From Thermobifida alba (GTDB lineage: Bacteria > Actinomycetota > Actinomycetes > Streptosporangiales > Streptosporangiaceae), in NCBI RefSeq assembly GCF_023208015.1, contig NZ_CP051627.1, forward strand, positions 4,570,422 through 4,634,421: a stretch of DNA of 64,000 bases, given 5' to 3'. Positions 33,917 through 41,554 of this stretch are shown here, piece after piece. The first letter of the stretch is position 1; every line of letters begins with the position of its first letter. The position numbers and the translations under genes were made by a program. A model generated the notes under the pieces. It did no database searches. It was not told the DNA's origin and saw only the letters and a list, made by a program, of their open reading frames with translations.

Positions 33917-36091
33917 ATGGGGTCAGACGGAGCGGGTGTGCCACGTCCGACGGGAGCCTCGGCGGACACGGCCGTCCCGCGGGGAGGGACGCCCTCCGCG
34001 GAGGAGCTCCTGCGCGGCCTCGACCCCGAACAGCTGGAGGCGGCCCGGTCGGTGCGCGGCCCGGTGTGCATCCTCGCCGGGGCCGGAACCGGTAAGACCC
34101 GGGCCATCACCCACCGCATCGCCTACGCCGTGGCCACCGGTGTCGTCCCCGAACAGCAGGTCCTCGCCGTGACCTTCACCACGCGGGCCGCGGGGGAGAT
34201 GCGGGGGAGGCTGCGGGCGCTGGGCGCCCCCCGGGTGCAGGCCCGCACCTTCCACGCCGCCGCGCTGCGCCAGCTCTCCTACTTCTGGGCCGACGCGGTC
34301 GGCGGCCCCAGACCCACCCTCATCGACAGCAAGATCAGGACGGTCGCCTCGGCCGCGCGCTCCTGCGGCTTCCAGGTCGACCGCTCCGAACTGCGTGACC
34401 TCGCCACCGAGATCGAATGGGCGAAGGTCACCCAGACGCGCCCCGTCGACTACGAGAACACCGTCGCCAAGGAGGGGCGCACCCCGCCGATGCCGCCGCG
34501 CGACGTCGCCCGCGTCTACGAGGCCTACGAGGAGCTGCGCAGCGAGCACAACCTGCTCGACTTCGAGTCGATGCTGGAACTCACCGCGGCGATGATCCAC
34601 GAGCGGCCGGACATCGCCGAGCGGATCCGCAGCCAGTACCGCTACTTCGTGGTCGACGAGTTCCAGGACGTCAACCCGTTGCAGAAGCTGCTGCTGGACG
34701 CCTGGCTGGGGGACCGCGACGACATCTGCGTCGTCGGCGATCCCAGCCAGACCATCTACACCTTCGCCGGAGCCACCCCCGCCTACCTCACCGGCTTCCG
34801 GGAGGCCTACCCGCACGCCACGTTCGTCCGGCTGGTGCGCGACTACCGGTCCACGCCGCAGGTGGTCAGGGTCGCCAACACCGTGCTCCGGGCGGCCGGT
34901 TCCGGCGCGGCCCCCCGCGAGCACCGCATCGAACTCGTCGCCCAGCGCCCCGACGGCCCCGAGCCCTCCTACACCGAGTACGACGACGAGCCCGCCGAGG
35001 CCACCTCGGTGGCCGGGAAGATCAGCGCGCTCATCGACTCGGGGGTGCCCGCCCGGGAGATCGCGGTGCTGTTCCGCACCAACGCCCAGTCCGCCGCCTA
35101 CGAGCAGGCGCTCGGCGACGCCGGAGTGCCCTACACGGTGCGCGGCGCCGCCCAGTTCTTCGACCGTCCCGAGATCCGCGCGGCCCTGCACACGCTGCAC
35201 GGCGCGGCCCGGGGCGACGACGGCGCGCCGATGGTCGCCACCGTCCGGCACCTGCTGCAGCCGCTCGGCCTGACCGAGCAGCCCCCCGAGGGCCGCCAGG
35301 CGCGCGAGAAGTGGGAGTCGCTGGCCGCGCTCGCCCAGCTCGCCGAGGACGTCGCCGCCCAGCGGCCCGGGGCGGGGCTCGCGGACTTCGTCGCCGAACT
35401 CCAGGCCCGCGCGGCCACCGAGCACGCCCCCGGGTTCGAGGGGGTGACCCTCGCCTCGCTGCACGCGGCCAAGGGCCTGGAGTGGGACGCGGTGTTCCTG
35501 GTGGGACTCACCGAGGGCATGCTGCCGATCGTCTACGCGGAGACCCCCGAGCAGGTCGAGGAGGAGCGCCGCCTCTTCTACGTCGGCGTCACCCGGGCCC
35601 GGGAGCACCTGCACATGTCGTGGTCGCTGGCCCGCTCCCCGGGCGGCCGCCGGACCCGCAAGCCTTCGCGTTTCCTGGACGGGCTGCGGCCCGAGTCGCC
35701 GTCCCCGGCCGGCCGGCGTGGCGAACCCCGCAGGAGGAAGGACCGCGTGCTGCGGTGCCGGGTGTGCGGCGCGACCCTGCTGGAGGCGGCCGAACGCAAA
35801 CTGGGGCGCTGCCTGGACTGCCCGTCCCCCTACGACGAGGAGCTGCTGGAACGGCTGCGGCAGTGGCGGCGCGAGGTCTCCGCCGCGCAGAAGGTGCCGG
35901 CCTACGTCGTCTTCACCGACGCCACCCTGCAGGCGATCGCCGAGCAGGAGCCGCCCGACACGGCGCAGCTGGCGCGGATATCCGGTGTGGGGGAGGCGAA
36001 ACTGAAACGCTACGGTGAAGCAATCCTGGCGCTCTGTGCGGGTGCTACGCCCGAGCAGGTCAGCAAGGCCGACAGAGAGGAGACGCCGTGA
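33917..36091 (+). CDS. uvrD2: ATP-dependent DNA helicase UvrD2 with HRDC domain
   Basis: 724 residues. Walker A GAGTGKT at 55-61, motif II VVDEFQDVNPLQK, VGDPSQTIYTFAGA, and motif VI FYVGVTRAREHL. Near residue 613 is the actinobacterial tetracysteine CRVCGATLLEAAERKLGR followed by CLDC, a zinc module known in UvrD2 as essential for unwinding. The C-terminus is an HRDC domain (DTAQLARISGVGEAKLKRYG). ATG 33917 with AGGGAGAGGGG upstream. Its stop overlaps the tesB start (GTGA). Confidence 0.93.
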   Translation: MGSDGAGVPRPTGASADTAVPRGGTPSAEELLRGLDPEQLEAARSVRGPVCILAGAGTGKTRAITHRIAYAVATGVVPEQQVLAVTFTTRAAGEMRGRLRALGAPRVQARTFHAAALRQLSYFWADAVGGPRPTLIDSKIRTVASAARSCGFQVDRSELRDLATEIEWAKVTQTRPVDYENTVAKEGRTPPMPPRDVARVYEAYEELRSEHNLLDFESMLELTAAMIHERPDIAERIRSQYRYFVVDEFQDVNPLQKLLLDAWLGDRDDICVVGDPSQTIYTFAGATPAYLTGFREAYPHATFVRLVRDYRSTPQVVRVANTVLRAAGSGAAPREHRIELVAQRPDGPEPSYTEYDDEPAEATSVAGKISALIDSGVPAREIAVLFRTNAQSAAYEQALGDAGVPYTVRGAAQFFDRPEIRAALHTLHGAARGDDGAPMVATVRHLLQPLGLTEQPPEGRQAREKWESLAALAQLAEDVAAQRPGAGLADFVAELQARAATEHAPGFEGVTLASLHAAKGLEWDAVFLVGLTEGMLPIVYAETPEQVEEERRLFYVGVTRAREHLHMSWSLARSPGGRRTRKPSRFLDGLRPESPSPAGRRGEPRRRKDRVLRCRVCGATLLEAAERKLGRCLDCPSPYDEELLERLRQWRREVSAAQKVPAYVVFTDATLQAIAEQEPPDTAQLARISGVGEAKLKRYGEAILALCAGATPEQVSKADREETP

Positions 36092-36984
36092 GCGAACCAC
36101 CGGGGCGGGAGTCCGCACACCCCGCCGAGCCCAACCAGGACCTGCAGGAACTGCTGGACATCCTCGATCTGGAGAAGATCGAGGTGAACATCTTCCGCGG
36201 CCGCAGCCCCGCCGAGGGGCCGCAGCGGATCTTCGGCGGACAGGTCGCGGGGCAGGCGCTGGTCGCGGCGGGACGCACCGTCACCGAGGAGCGGTTCGTC
36301 CACTCGCTGCACGCCTACTTCATCCGCCCCGGGGACCCCTCCGTCCCGGTGATCTACGAGGTCGACCGGGTTCGGGACGGGCGTTCCTTCACCACCCGCC
36401 GGGTCACCGCGATCCAGCACGGCAAGGCGATCTTCACCCTGTCGGCCTCCTTCCACCGGTCCGAACCTGGGCTGTCGCACCAGGTCCCGATGCCGCAGGT
36501 GCCTCCGCCCGAGGAACTGCCCACCATGCGGGAGCGGCTGCTCCAGGTGCTCGGCCGGGTGCCCAAGTCGGCCGACTGGCATCCCATCGAGTGGCGCCCG
36601 GTCGGTCCGCTCTCCTACGAGGTGCAGCGTGACCGGAGCCTCATCCGCACCGAGAACCCGGTCTGGCTCAAGGTCAACGGGAAGGTGCCCGACGACCCGC
36701 TGCTCCAGGTCTGCCTGATGACCTACGCGTCGGACATGACCCTGCTCGACACGGTCCTGCTGGCGCACGGACGCACCTTCTCCGGCATCTCCATGGCGAG
36801 TCTGGACCACGCCATGTGGTTCCACCGCCCGTTCCGCACGGACGAGTGGCTGCTGTACGCCCAGGAGACCCCGGTGGCCAGCGGAGCGCGCGGACTGGCG
36901 CGCGGGCTGGTCTACACCCGCTCCGGAGAACTGGTCTGCTCGGTCGTCCAGGAGGGGCTCATCAGGATCGTGGACGACGAGTGA
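36088..36984 (+). CDS. tesB: Acyl-CoA thioesterase II
   Basis: 298 residues, two hot-dog domains. Conserved blocks are EVNIFRGRSP, RIFGGQVAGQALVAA, VHSLHAYFIRPGDPS, the QHGKAIFTLSASF block and the second-domain active-site SLDHAMWFHRPF followed by DEWLLY. It hydrolyses acyl-CoA. GTG overlaps the uvrD2 stop. The link to uvrD2 is positional only. Confidence 0.92.
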   Translation: MSEPPGRESAHPAEPNQDLQELLDILDLEKIEVNIFRGRSPAEGPQRIFGGQVAGQALVAAGRTVTEERFVHSLHAYFIRPGDPSVPVIYEVDRVRDGRSFTTRRVTAIQHGKAIFTLSASFHRSEPGLSHQVPMPQVPPPEELPTMRERLLQVLGRVPKSADWHPIEWRPVGPLSYEVQRDRSLIRTENPVWLKVNGKVPDDPLLQVCLMTYASDMTLLDTVLLAHGRTFSGISMASLDHAMWFHRPFRTDEWLLYAQETPVASGARGLARGLVYTRSGELVCSVVQEGLIRIVDDE

Positions 36985-37038
36985 CGCCGGTGGCGGCGGG
37001 GGTGATTCCGCGGCCGGATCCGGACACTGTCCCAGGTC

Positions 37039-37077
37039 AAAAATAGGTTGCCGATTTTCGGCGACCCGTTCTAGTCT
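37039..37077 (+). promoter_or_regulatory. WhiB7-type autoregulated promoter
   Basis: AT-rich AAAAATA at 37039-37045, two G, -35 TTGCCG at 37048-37053, 18-nt spacer, -10 TAGTCT at 37072-37077. An A/T block just upstream of -35 is the known WhiB7-SigA recognition feature. Confidence 0.8.
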
Positions 37078-37150
37078 GAACTCATCGAGTCCGCGCCCGT
37101 CACGGGAGAAGATCCCGGTGACCGCACAGCAAAGGAGGTGCTCCGATCAA

Positions 37151-37384
37151 ATGGCAACGCTGATCAATGGTCTCGATATGCCCATGGGCGATGCCTGGAG
37201 CACCGCCATCGGCAGTGGTGCGCGCGCGAATGTGTCGTATGCGTCCGGCAGGATCTCGACCACCGGTGAACCGGAAGAGTCGGGAAGCCTCCGCGTCAAG
37301 CACCGCCAGGAGACGCAGCAGTTTGCAGGAGCCCGGCGCCCCCGGGGCGCAGTGGGGAAGTGTCCACTGAGACATCCGGTCTGA
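37151..37384 (+). CDS. Upstream ORF in the whiB7 leader
   Basis: 77 codons beginning MATLINGLDMPMGDAW, preceded by AAAGGAGGTG at 37131-37140 (about 12 nt from the ATG; GTG 37118 is an in-frame alternative). It has no known domain. It lies between the WhiB7-type promoter and the intrinsic attenuator, 28 nt before the attenuator stem. In mycobacteria and Streptomyces translation of a whiB7/wblC uORF controls termination: slow or stalled ribosomes permit readthrough. The Arg codons near its end (RRPRG) may be the sensing point, which is inference. Confidence 0.6.
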   Translation: MATLINGLDMPMGDAWSTAIGSGARANVSYASGRISTTGEPEESGSLRVKHRQETQQFAGARRPRGAVGKCPLRHPV

Positions 37385-37411
37385 CGGTCCAGGCCGGGTA
37401 GTCCTCCCAGT

Positions 37412-37448
37412 GGCCGCGGGTCCCCACACACGGGGCCGCGGCCTTTTT
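37412..37448 (+). terminator. Intrinsic attenuator of whiB7
   Basis: GGCCGCGG, bulge GT, CCCC, loop ACACAC, GGGGCCGCGGCC, then TTTTT (37444-37448). It is 28 nt past the uORF stop and 145 nt before whiB7. Confidence 0.85.
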
Positions 37449-37509
37449 GGTGTTCCGAATCCTCCCTCTCCAGCGAAAGAGCGGAAGTGTCGGAACGCGT
37501 GTAGGCCGA

Positions 37510-37540
37510 GGCCCCGGAAAACCGGGCCGAAAAGGCCCGG
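37510..37540 (+). promoter_or_regulatory. Mutually exclusive hairpins before whiB7
   Basis: CCGGGCC at 37522-37528 can pair upstream with GGCCCCGG (37510-37517, loop AAAA, one bulge) or downstream with GGCCCGG (37534-37540, loop GAAAA, perfect 7 bp). A switch between the two is possible. Confidence 0.5.
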
Positions 37541-37592
37541 TGTCCTTGTTGCCTACCGCGTTGATACCAAAGAAAAAACAGGGAGGACGCCG

Positions 37593-37871
37593 ATGCTTGC
37601 GTCGGTCCTTGAGTCCCCGTGGTTGGAGGGGGTCGAGATCCCCTGCCGCTCCCAGCCCGACCTCTTCTTCGCCGAGGCGCCGGCCGACGTCGAGGCGGCC
37701 AAGGCGCTGTGCGTGGACTGCCCGGTCCGGGAACAGTGCCTCGCCGGTGCGCTGGAGCGCCGTGAGCCCTGGGGAGTGTGGGGAGGACAGCTGCTGGTGA
37801 GCGGCCAGGTGGTCGCCCGCAAGCGCCCGCGCGGCCGTCCCCGCAAGAACGCCGAACCGATCGCCGCGTAG
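37593..37871 (+). CDS. whiB7: WhiB7/WblC transcriptional regulator
   Basis: 92 residues. Cysteines 18, 40, 43 and 49 bind a [4Fe-4S] cluster; GVWGG at 61-65 is the Wbl turn that contacts SigA; the C-terminal RPRGRPRK at 78-85 is an AT-hook, diagnostic of WhiB7 among Wbl proteins. It activates intrinsic antibiotic resistance genes after ribosome inhibition. GGGAGGA 5 nt before ATG. Regulation through the leader described separately. Confidence 0.95.
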   Translation: MLASVLESPWLEGVEIPCRSQPDLFFAEAPADVEAAKALCVDCPVREQCLAGALERREPWGVWGGQLLVSGQVVARKRPRGRPRKNAEPIAA

Positions 37872-37931
37872 TCTCCAGCGTTTCTCGGTTGTCCACGACG
37901 CCCCACGACCAAGCCACGAAAGAGAGCCACC

Positions 37932-38093
37932 ATGCCGCTGCACGAATTCAACCGGTCCCAGCAGAGAACCTCCGACCTCGGAGCACAACGTCAACGCCGC
38001 CGAATCGGGGCCCGGCAGCTGCGCGCCCTGCTGCGGGAGCGGCGCCGTACCGAGAGGCAGACCGTACAAACACGGGTGACACACCGGTATTGA
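37932..38093 (+). CDS. Small basic ORF downstream of whiB7
   Basis: 53 codons, MPLHEFNRSQQRTSDL, with many Arg/Gln (RRRIGARQLRALLRERRRTE). It starts 60 nt after whiB7, has only a weak GAGAG ribosome-binding site, and is followed at 38117 by a strong hairpin, so it would share the whiB7 transcript. I do not recognise it. It could be a spurious ORF in the 3' UTR. Confidence 0.4.
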   Translation: MPLHEFNRSQQRTSDLGAQRQRRRIGARQLRALLRERRRTERQTVQTRVTHRY

Positions 38094-38116
38094 CGCCGCT
38101 GCTGTCACCGCCGAAC

Positions 38117-38143
38117 GGGTGGGACGGTCCACGACCGTCCCAC
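38117..38143 (+). terminator. Terminator of the whiB7 transcript
   Basis: GGTGGGACGGTC, loop CAC, GACCGTCCCACC (12 perfect pairs), followed by TCCTCCT. Confidence 0.7.
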
Positions 38144-38344
38144 CTCCTCCTATCGCCCTGTCAGAAAAAGAGATTTTCGACACACTCGAACGTGGCCGGA
38201 ATCGGCCCCGGCGGAAGGGAACGGAAAACGGCCACCGGTCCGGAGCACCCGAGGCGGTGCGGGACACGCGTTCCTGCCGGACACGGTCACGGCGATCCGG
38301 CCGGGACGGCGCCCTCGCCCCCGGAGGGCCGCACGACTCTGGGC

Positions 38345-38358
38345 TAACGTGAAAACCG
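38345..38358 (+). promoter_or_regulatory. Leaderless-type -10 for the YgjP-like gene
   Basis: TAACGT at 38345-38350, 7 nt, then GTG 38358. The upstream in-frame GTG 38349 lies inside the hexamer and is rejected. Confidence 0.55.
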
Positions 38359-38918
38359 TGCCTCCAGAACCGCGAGTTGAGGTGCGCCGGAGCTCCCGTC
38401 GTCGGCGGACCGTCTCGGCCTATCGCGACGGGGACAGGACGGTCGTCCTGGTGCCGGCGGGCCTGTCCGCCGCCGAAGAGCAGCGGTGGGTGGAACTCAT
38501 GCTGCGACGGCTGCGCAACGGTGCGCACCGCCGCCCCAGCGACACGGCGCTGCGCACCCGGGCGCTGGAGCTCGCCGAACGCTACCTGGGCGGACAGGTG
38601 CGCCCCTCCAGCGTGCGGTGGGTGGACAACCAGAACACCCGCTGGGGCTCGTGCTCCCCGGCCGACGGATCGATCCGGATCTCGCGCAGGCTGTCGCGCA
38701 TGCCCGGCTGGGTCGTCGACTACGTGCTCATCCACGAACTCGCCCACCTCGCCGTCCCCGGCCACGGACCGGAGTTCTGGCAGCTCGTGAACCGCTATCC
38801 CCGCAGCGAGCGGGCCCGCGGCTACCTGGAAGGCGTCAGCGACGCACCGCGGCTGATCGCCGAGGAGCGGGGACGGGACGAACACGCCCCGGACACCGGG
38901 GACGACGGAGGGGACTGA
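38358..38918 (+). CDS. YgjP/WLM-like zinc metallopeptidase
   Basis: 186 residues. HELAHL is the zinc motif, followed by a third ligand in PGHGPEFW; NQNTRWGSCSP is the family signature upstream. It is the YgjP-like M48-related group, cytosolic, of unknown substrate. It overlaps nothing and is followed 21 bp later by an ORF with its own ribosome-binding site. Confidence 0.85.
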   Translation: MPPEPRVEVRRSSRRRRTVSAYRDGDRTVVLVPAGLSAAEEQRWVELMLRRLRNGAHRRPSDTALRTRALELAERYLGGQVRPSSVRWVDNQNTRWGSCSPADGSIRISRRLSRMPGWVVDYVLIHELAHLAVPGHGPEFWQLVNRYPRSERARGYLEGVSDAPRLIAEERGRDEHAPDTGDDGGD

Positions 38919-38939
38919 CCCAGCCTCCTGGAGCGCGAC

Positions 38940-39593
38940 GTGAGACGCATGACCGTGGTCGTCGTGACCGCCGAACCGTCCCCGGCCTGCCCGCCGGAGG
39001 TCGACCCCGTCGAGTTCCGGCTGGCGATGGCCGAGGACGTCTACGAGACGGCCGCCGAGGTCCGGTTGAGCGGCACCGCGCTGGCCTGCTGCGGAGACGC
39101 CGGGTTCACCGCCCGCGCCGCCGAGTTCACCTGGCCGGACACCCCGGTGTTCGCCGTGCGCGCCGCCGATCCCCTCCGCGACGCCTGCGCCGTGCTCACC
39201 GACAGCGGTGTCGACCAGGCGGTGTTCCTCGCCGCCGACGCCCCCGACCTGCCGCCGCTGCTGGTGGGCGCACTCTTCCGGGCCCTGGGCAGCGCCGAGG
39301 CGGCGCTCTGCCCGGCCCGCGGCGGCGGTCTGGTGGCGCTGGCCGTGCGACTCCCCCTGCCCGGATGGCTCGCCCCCGCCACCCTGGACCACCCCGACGC
39401 GGTCCGCGAACTGGCCGCGGCCTGCCCCGACGGTCGGGCCCTGGCCACCGCACCGGGATGGCACCGCATCCGCAGCCCCGAGGACCTGGCCGCGCTCGAC
39501 CCCGGCCTGGAGGGCTGGGAGGCGACCCGCGCGCTGCTCGCACCGGCGGCGTCGACAGGACGGCCTCACGGCCGGGAAAGCGGCGGCGGATAG
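38940..39593 (+). CDS. GT-A-fold transferase-like hypothetical (DUF2064-like)
   Basis: 217 residues. AVFLAADAPDLPPLLVGALF resembles the Asp-containing loop of DUF2064/CofC-type nucleotidyl or glycosyl transferases, and residues 1-60 fit the first strand-helix units. Other catalytic residues are not obvious, so this is a fold-level guess. GGAG 6 nt before GTG 38940. The 3' end overlaps the convergent photolyase gene by 28 bp. Confidence 0.6.
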   Translation: MRRMTVVVVTAEPSPACPPEVDPVEFRLAMAEDVYETAAEVRLSGTALACCGDAGFTARAAEFTWPDTPVFAVRAADPLRDACAVLTDSGVDQAVFLAADAPDLPPLLVGALFRALGSAEAALCPARGGGLVALAVRLPLPGWLAPATLDHPDAVRELAAACPDGRALATAPGWHRIRSPEDLAALDPGLEGWEATRALLAPAASTGRPHGRESGGG

Positions 39594-40867
39594 CCTCCGG
39601 GGCGCGGCAGAGGCGGGTCGTGGACCTGGCCTCCGGCGATCCCGCGGAGTTCGGGCACGTGACGGCGCACGTAGACGCCGTCGGGATCGTAGCGCCGGGC
39701 CTGCCGCAGCGGGTCGAAGCGGTGCGCGGGCCGCGGAACACCCCCGGTGCCCGCGACCTGCTGCCAGTTGCCGTAGTTGACGGCGACGTCACCGTCGACC
39801 AGCAGGGAGTGGAAGTGGTCCGCCCCCCGTTTCCAGTGGATGCGCAGCACCCGGGTCAGGTAGGCGGCGGCGATCGTGCGGACGCGCCCCGGCAGATACC
39901 CCTCCCGCAGCAGTTGGCGCATGCCCGCGTCCACGATCGGCACCCCGGTCGTGCCGGAGCACCAGGCCGCGAACCCGGAGTCGTCACGCCGCCAGCGGGT
40001 CGGCCCGGGGCGGCAGTCCACCCGGTTCAGCCGGGGGAAGGCCCGGGCGGTCTGGTGGTGGAAGTCCCGCAGCGCCAACCGTCGCAGAAACGCCGCACCG
40101 TGGGGCCGGTCCCGTGCCAGCAGGGCCGCCTCCAGCGGGGAGACACAGCCGAACCGCAGGTGGCAGCCGAGCCGCGAGTCCTCCTCCGCGGCGGAGGAGC
40201 CGGGACGGCCCCGGGCGTGCGCCGCTGCGGAGAGCCACGCGCGCAGCCGGGCCCGGGCCGCGCCGGCCCCGCCCCGCGGCCGGTGCGGCGACAGCACTCC
40301 GATCCCGGTGCGGACGAGGTCGGGTCCGGGCAGTGGCCCCGGAGCCAGGGCGTCGGGGAGGGCGATCCGCTCGGGGGCGGGAAGCGGGGCACGCCACCGG
40401 GCCGACTCCCAGGCGCGCAGGTAGGGGGTGAAGACCCGGTAGTGGTCGCCGTGCGCGGGCCGCAGCGAGCCCGGCGGCACCACGGTCACCCCCGGAAAGG
40501 TGCGCAGCCGCGCCCCCGAGGCGCCCACGGCCTGCGACAGCCGCCGTTCCCGCCGCACCGCCACGGCGCCCACGTCCTCGCTGAGGTGGACCGCCCGGGC
40601 AGCGGTCTCGGCCACCACACGGGCGGTCTCGGCCGCCGTGTCGCCCCGCCGGACCACCAGGTCCCCGCCGCGTTCGCGGAGCAGGGTGCGCAGCTCGGCC
40701 AGGGCCTCGACCAGGTAGGCGATCCGGTTGCGCGCCGAGACGCGCAACAGGGCGGGGTCGAGGACGAACAACGGCACCACCCGGTCGGCCTCGGCGACGG
40801 CGGCGTGCAGGGCGGGATGGTCGGACAGCCGGAGATCACGGGTGAACAGGACGACGATCGTGGACAC
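39566..40867 (-). CDS. phr: Deoxyribodipyrimidine photolyase
   Basis: 433 residues. The N-terminal antenna domain starts IVVLFTRDLRLSDHPALHAA. The FAD domain has RLGCHLRFGCVSP, CSGTTGVPIVDAGMRQL and SLLVDGDVAVNYGNWQQV followed by AGTG, the flavin and substrate pocket. It uses light to reverse cyclobutane pyrimidine dimers. GTG start with GGAGG 4-5 nt upstream; the ORF is open further upstream without family similarity. The 3' end overlaps the gene on the other strand. Confidence 0.9.
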   Translation of the reverse strand: MSTIVVLFTRDLRLSDHPALHAAVAEADRVVPLFVLDPALLRVSARNRIAYLVEALAELRTLLRERGGDLVVRRGDTAAETARVVAETAARAVHLSEDVGAVAVRRERRLSQAVGASGARLRTFPGVTVVPPGSLRPAHGDHYRVFTPYLRAWESARWRAPLPAPERIALPDALAPGPLPGPDLVRTGIGVLSPHRPRGGAGAARARLRAWLSAAAHARGRPGSSAAEEDSRLGCHLRFGCVSPLEAALLARDRPHGAAFLRRLALRDFHHQTARAFPRLNRVDCRPGPTRWRRDDSGFAAWCSGTTGVPIVDAGMRQLLREGYLPGRVRTIAAAYLTRVLRIHWKRGADHFHSLLVDGDVAVNYGNWQQVAGTGGVPRPAHRFDPLRQARRYDPDGVYVRRHVPELRGIAGGQVHDPPLPRPGGYPPPLSRP

Positions 40868-40996
40868 GGTTCCTCCGAGGGGCGCGGAATCCGGTTGCGC
40901 CCACCCAGTGAACCGGAACCGCAGCCGCCCGCACCACGCGTTCCGGGCGGCTGTGGACAACCCGCGTCCGGGAGCCGGGACCGGCAGGCCCCGGGG

Positions 40997-41554
40997 TCAG
41001 CGCACCCCCTCGGCGGCGCGGACCGCCCGGACGGCCGCGGCGACCAGGGCGCGGCAGGCGTCGTCGGAGGGCTCGGGCAGCGCGGTCACGTCGAACCAGG
41101 CCAGAGCGTCGGACTCGGCCGCGTCCAGGACGGGTTCAGCGCCCGCCGGGGCGATCGCCGCGTACTGCACGTCCAGGTGCCACGACCCGCCGCCGCACGG
41201 CACCGCGTGCCGGTCCAACCGGACCGGCACGGGCAGCAGGCGCAGGCCCGGGATCCCCGACTCCTCGGTGGCCTCGCGCAGCGCCGCCGCGGCCAGCGAG
41301 GAGTCGCCGGGCTCGCAGTGCCCGCCCAGTTGCAGCCACAGTCCGATCTTGCGGTGCAGGGTGAGCACCGTACGCCTCCCGGAGGAGTCCAGGACCGCCG
41401 CGCTCGCGGTGAGGTGCCCCGGCCGGCAGGACCGCCACAGGGCGTCCGGATAGCGGTCGAGGTGGTCCAGGTAGGCGCGGCGCAGCTGCTCCTGGGCGGG
41501 GTCCGGGGCGGTCCAGGACGCCAGCACCGCGCGGGCGTCGGCGTGCAGGCTCAA
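40997..41554 (-). CDS. Nudix hydrolase
   Basis: About 185 residues. The box is GHCEPGDSSLAAAALREATEE followed by SGI: the first Glu of the canonical signature is Asp and there is one extra residue before REA, typical of an actinobacterial subfamily. Substrate unknown. TTG 41554 overlaps the stop of the upstream metalloprotease (TTGA), suggesting translational coupling. Confidence 0.8.
   Translation of the reverse strand: MSLHADARAVLASWTAPDPAQEQLRRAYLDHLDRYPDALWRSCRPGHLTASAAVLDSSGRRTVLTLHRKIGLWLQLGGHCEPGDSSLAAAALREATEESGIPGLRLLPVPVRLDRHAVPCGGGSWHLDVQYAAIAPAGAEPVLDAAESDALAWFDVTALPEPSDDACRALVAAAVRAVRAAEGVR

Noticed and set aside
22260-36091. Cluster of three SF1 helicase genes (adnA, adnB, uvrD2) as a new phage defence system
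   Set aside because: These are established housekeeping repair genes with conserved mycobacterial order; no effector, toxin or mobile context is present.
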